This document shows, in pieces, positions 5,906 through 7,548 of a stretch of 7,548 nucleotides of DNA. Position 1 is the first letter of the stretch. Every line of letters starts with the position of its first letter. The translations under genes and the position numbers were made by a program. The DNA is taken from contig SFCP01000086.1 in assembly GCA_004558535.1 (NCBI GenBank), positions 1 to 7,548 on the forward strand, in the 5' to 3' direction. The notes beneath the pieces are model-generated. The model had not been told where the DNA came from. It worked only from the letters and a program-made list of their open reading frames with translations, and did no database searches. This DNA is from Bacteroidales bacterium (GTDB taxonomy: Bacteria > Bacteroidota > Bacteroidia > Bacteroidales > Bacteroidaceae).

Positions 5906-6997
5906 ATGCTCTACCACATCCTCATTGACCGCTTTGTCCCCGCCCAATCCTCCAAAGGGCGGGGCTATAAAGGCGGTAATCTGAAGGGAATCCTCAGCCA
6001 ACTCGACACGCTACAGGCTATGGGCGTGACGGGACTGCTGCTGACGCCCTTTGTCAAAGGGAAAGCCTACCATGGCTATCATACGCTTGATTACTCAAAG
6101 GTCAATCCGCATTTCGGCTCATGGCGGACGGTGGATGCACTGGTGAGCGAAGTCCATCGGCGGGGTATGACCATCTATGCCGACTTCGTGGCCAACCACT
6201 GTCACCGCCAAAGTTCCATCTTTCGGCTTCATCCCGATTGGTTCAGGAAGGACCGGGAGGGGCGGTGCGTTTACTTCAATGACATTGACTATTTGCCGGA
6301 ATTTAACTTGGACTTAGCGGCGCCCCGCCGGTTTATGACTGAGCAGGGGGTGCAGCTGTGCCGGCATGGTTTTGACGGTTTGCGATTGGACTACGCTAAA
6401 GGCCCCAGTATCGGCTTTTGGCGCTACTTCCGCTCACAGGTGAAAGTAGCTTTCCCGCATGTACAGTTGATTGGTGAGGTCTGGGGAAAGCCTTTGGGCA
6501 AGCGCCTGCCATCTACGTTGGCAAGGGCCTGTCGCAATAAGGAGATGACTGAAAAGGAGGCTTGGCAGAAACGTTATGCCGAGGTTTTTGATGGCGTTCT
6601 TGACTTTGCGTATCAGGAATTGCTGCTACGGGCAGTGCGCCAAGGTGAACGCATTGCCGGTAACCGCCGATTGCGCGAAGCTGTTTGCCGGCATTTCTCT
6701 CATTATGCCGATTGCCCGGATTTTCGGCTGTATTTGTTTCTGGACAATCACGACACAAACCGTTTCCTGTACGAGTGCAGGGGAGATGTGACGCTCCTGC
6801 GCGAGTCTGTTGACTTTACCTGTCAATGCCCGCAGCCTTATATATTATATTATGGAACGGAAAAGGGCATGATGAACCGCAGGGATATCTTCTGCGGCGA
6901 ACCTTATGCCGATGAAGACGTGAGAGGTTGCTACGAGCCGGGCGCGCCGAACGTGCTGGTGCTTTCGTCGCTCAAAGGAGAGTTGCCGGAAACGTAG
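5906..6997 (+). CDS. GH13 alpha-amylase-family glycosidase, short C-terminus
   Basis: A 363-residue protein without signal peptide, hence probably a cytoplasmic enzyme acting on alpha-glucosidic bonds in malto-oligosaccharides or glycogen-type glucans by the retaining mechanism. It starts like the family barrel (YHILIDRF, 3-10). Conserved regions are in order: GYHTLDY at 57-63; region I DFVANH at 93-98; region II GFDGLRLDYAK with R160 and the nucleophile D162; region III GEVWG with acid/base E191; region IV NHD at 281-283 with D283. YYGTEKGM (315-322) marks the eighth barrel strand. The protein ends 41 residues later, so the last barrel helix and the usual C-terminal beta domain seem to be missing compared with typical members of over 420 residues. 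No alternative frame continues the homology, and the convergent LysM gene ends 22 bp away. It is either a naturally short subtype or a 3'-deleted gene. Substrate specificity cannot be read from the sequence. It starts 11 bp after the upstream stop; the ATG at 5901 is followed at once by TAA. Confidence 0.9.
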   Translation: MLYHILIDRFVPAQSSKGRGYKGGNLKGILSQLDTLQAMGVTGLLLTPFVKGKAYHGYHTLDYSKVNPHFGSWRTVDALVSEVHRRGMTIYADFVANHCHRQSSIFRLHPDWFRKDREGRCVYFNDIDYLPEFNLDLAAPRRFMTEQGVQLCRHGFDGLRLDYAKGPSIGFWRYFRSQVKVAFPHVQLIGEVWGKPLGKRLPSTLARACRNKEMTEKEAWQKRYAEVFDGVLDFAYQELLLRAVRQGERIAGNRRLREAVCRHFSHYADCPDFRLYLFLDNHDTNRFLYECRGDVTLLRESVDFTCQCPQPYILYYGTEKGMMNRRDIFCGEPYADEDVRGCYEPGAPNVLVLSSLKGELPET

Positions 6998-7013
6998 TGT
7001 CTGCGAGTTTCCG
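6987..7013. terminator. Hairpin between convergent genes, possible weak bidirectional terminator
   Basis: CGGAAAC (6987-6993) pairs perfectly with GTTTCCG (7007-7013) around a 13-nt loop. The stem overlaps the last codons of the GH13 gene and the gap before the stop of the minus-strand LysM gene. There is no T-run on either strand, so intrinsic termination is doubtful, but the position between two convergent stops is where a terminator is expected. Confidence 0.3.
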
Positions 7014-7019
7014 CGAGGC

Positions 7020-7548
7020 TTACCGCCTTTCCAGCTCGGGCAGTTTGAGTATAGTGCCGGCTGCGATATTGTCGGGGTCTTTTATGTGGTTGTGCACGAT
7101 GATGTACTGTGCATATCCTTTGCTGCCGTAGGCATATTCCGCGATGCTACGTAGGGTTTCGCCGCGCGCCACGCGGTAGGTTTCACGTGTGCCGGTGATG
7201 ATGTATTTTCCTCCCTTGACCTGGGCAGGGGTACTTTCGGTTTTGGGCGCAGCGGGTGCCGGTTTGGCAGTGCCTTGTGCGGGAGCTTTGGCGGCAGCGG
7301 GTTGTTCCACCTTTTCCGCGGGAGCGGCCTTTTTCATGGCCGGCGCAGTAGGCTGTCCACCTTCGGCTTTCGTGGTTGCCGGCAGGCTGTCGTGTGGTGT
7401 TCCGGCCTGTTCTTTCGGCTGCTTTGTGCTTTTTGCAGTCGCTTGCGGGGCGGCAGGCTTAGCCGGTGGGTTCTGTGTGGCTACGGTCGTGGAGCTTTGT
7501 GTAATCCATTCGCAGGGGCAGAACACTTTGAAGTAGCCGACAAAGTAG
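7020..7548 (-). CDS. LysM-domain protein, 5' partial at right edge
   Basis: Read on the minus strand, the frame is open through the window end, so 175 C-terminal residues are visible and the start is missing; the GTG at 7526 need not be a real start. The visible part begins with an aromatic segment (YFVGYFKVFCPCEW), possibly the end of a membrane helix or of a folded domain. It continues with about 100 residues of Ala/Pro/Lys/Gln-rich low-complexity linker and ends in one LysM domain of about 50 residues: YRVARGETLRSIAEYAYG, then IIVHNHIKDPDNIAAGT and LKLPEL. LysM modules bind N-acetylglucosamine-containing glycans, so attachment to peptidoglycan is the likely role, with the linker spanning the periplasm. 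In Bacteroidales some LysM proteins of this shape carry an N-terminal HU-like domain and a membrane segment; whether this one does lies outside the window. It converges on the GH13 gene with 22 bp between the stops. Confidence 0.85.
   Translation of the reverse strand, partial: YFVGYFKVFCPCEWITQSSTTVATQNPPAKPAAPQATAKSTKQPKEQAGTPHDSLPATTKAEGGQPTAPAMKKAAPAEKVEQPAAAKAPAQGTAKPAPAAPKTESTPAQVKGGKYIITGTRETYRVARGETLRSIAEYAYGSKGYAQYIIVHNHIKDPDNIAAGTILKLPELERR

Noticed and set aside
6928..7131. Frameshift restoring a longer GH13 C-terminus
   Set aside because: The other forward frames after 6928 give no GH13-like continuation, and the LysM gene already occupies the sequence from 7020.
7526..7526. GTG (minus strand) at 7526 as start of the LysM gene
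   Set aside because: The frame stays open for seven more codons to the window end with sequence of similar character, so the gene is more likely truncated by the edge.
7189..7536. Plus-strand Ala/Gly/Cys-rich frame at the right end
   Set aside because: It is the antisense of the Ala/Pro-rich linker of the LysM gene; its composition is explained by that low-complexity sequence.
1..7548. CRISPR array, insertion sequence or tRNA
   Set aside because: I found no regularly spaced repeats, no transposase-like frame with terminal inverted repeats, and no tRNA cloverleaf or attachment-site duplication.

Overview
The window looks like chromosomal DNA of a fairly GC-rich member of the Bacteroidales. 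The family architectures are typical of that order: a PD40/OmpA envelope protein of the PorE type, a C-terminal LysM protein with an Ala/Pro/Lys-rich linker, and a short cytoplasmic GH13 enzyme. Start codons lack Shine-Dalgarno sequences and often follow A/T-rich leaders, and there is a Bacteroidetes-type -7 box (TACCTTTG). I cannot fix the genus.

Layout. (1) Positions 1-1722 (+) hold the end of an OmpA-family protein whose frame is open through the left edge. Ten bases later, 1733-3049 (+) encodes an NhaC-type Na+/H+ antiporter, probably in the same operon. (2) Positions 3050-3579 are a 530-bp gap without a protein gene. It holds T-rich CGGA repeats, the -7 box at 3163-3170, and a stretch of many mutually compatible inverted complementarities ending in a GC stem plus seven T (3465-3504). 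I read this as a structured RNA of about 330 nt, either a stand-alone ncRNA or a leader of the next gene. (3) Positions 3580-5064 (+) encode a 494-residue protein I do not recognise, with a large soluble part, a predicted coiled coil and two C-terminal membrane helices flanking a cysteine-rich loop. (4) Positions 5091-5894 (+) encode a small exported protein ending in four DnaJ-type CxxCxG motifs; this gene is much richer in A+T than its surroundings. (5) Positions 5906-6997 (+) encode a GH13 glycosidase with all catalytic residues but an unusually short C-terminus. (6) Positions 7020-7548 (-) converge on it and encode the C-terminal part of a LysM protein open through the right edge.

Functionally, the flanks are envelope and housekeeping type: peptidoglycan anchoring (OmpA and LysM), ion homeostasis (NhaC) and intracellular glucan cleavage (GH13). 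The middle part, RNA plus membrane protein plus exported zinc-finger-like protein, is the uncharacterised portion. The three genes 3580-6997 are co-directional with 26- and 11-bp gaps and could be co-transcribed, but nothing in the sequence proves a shared function.
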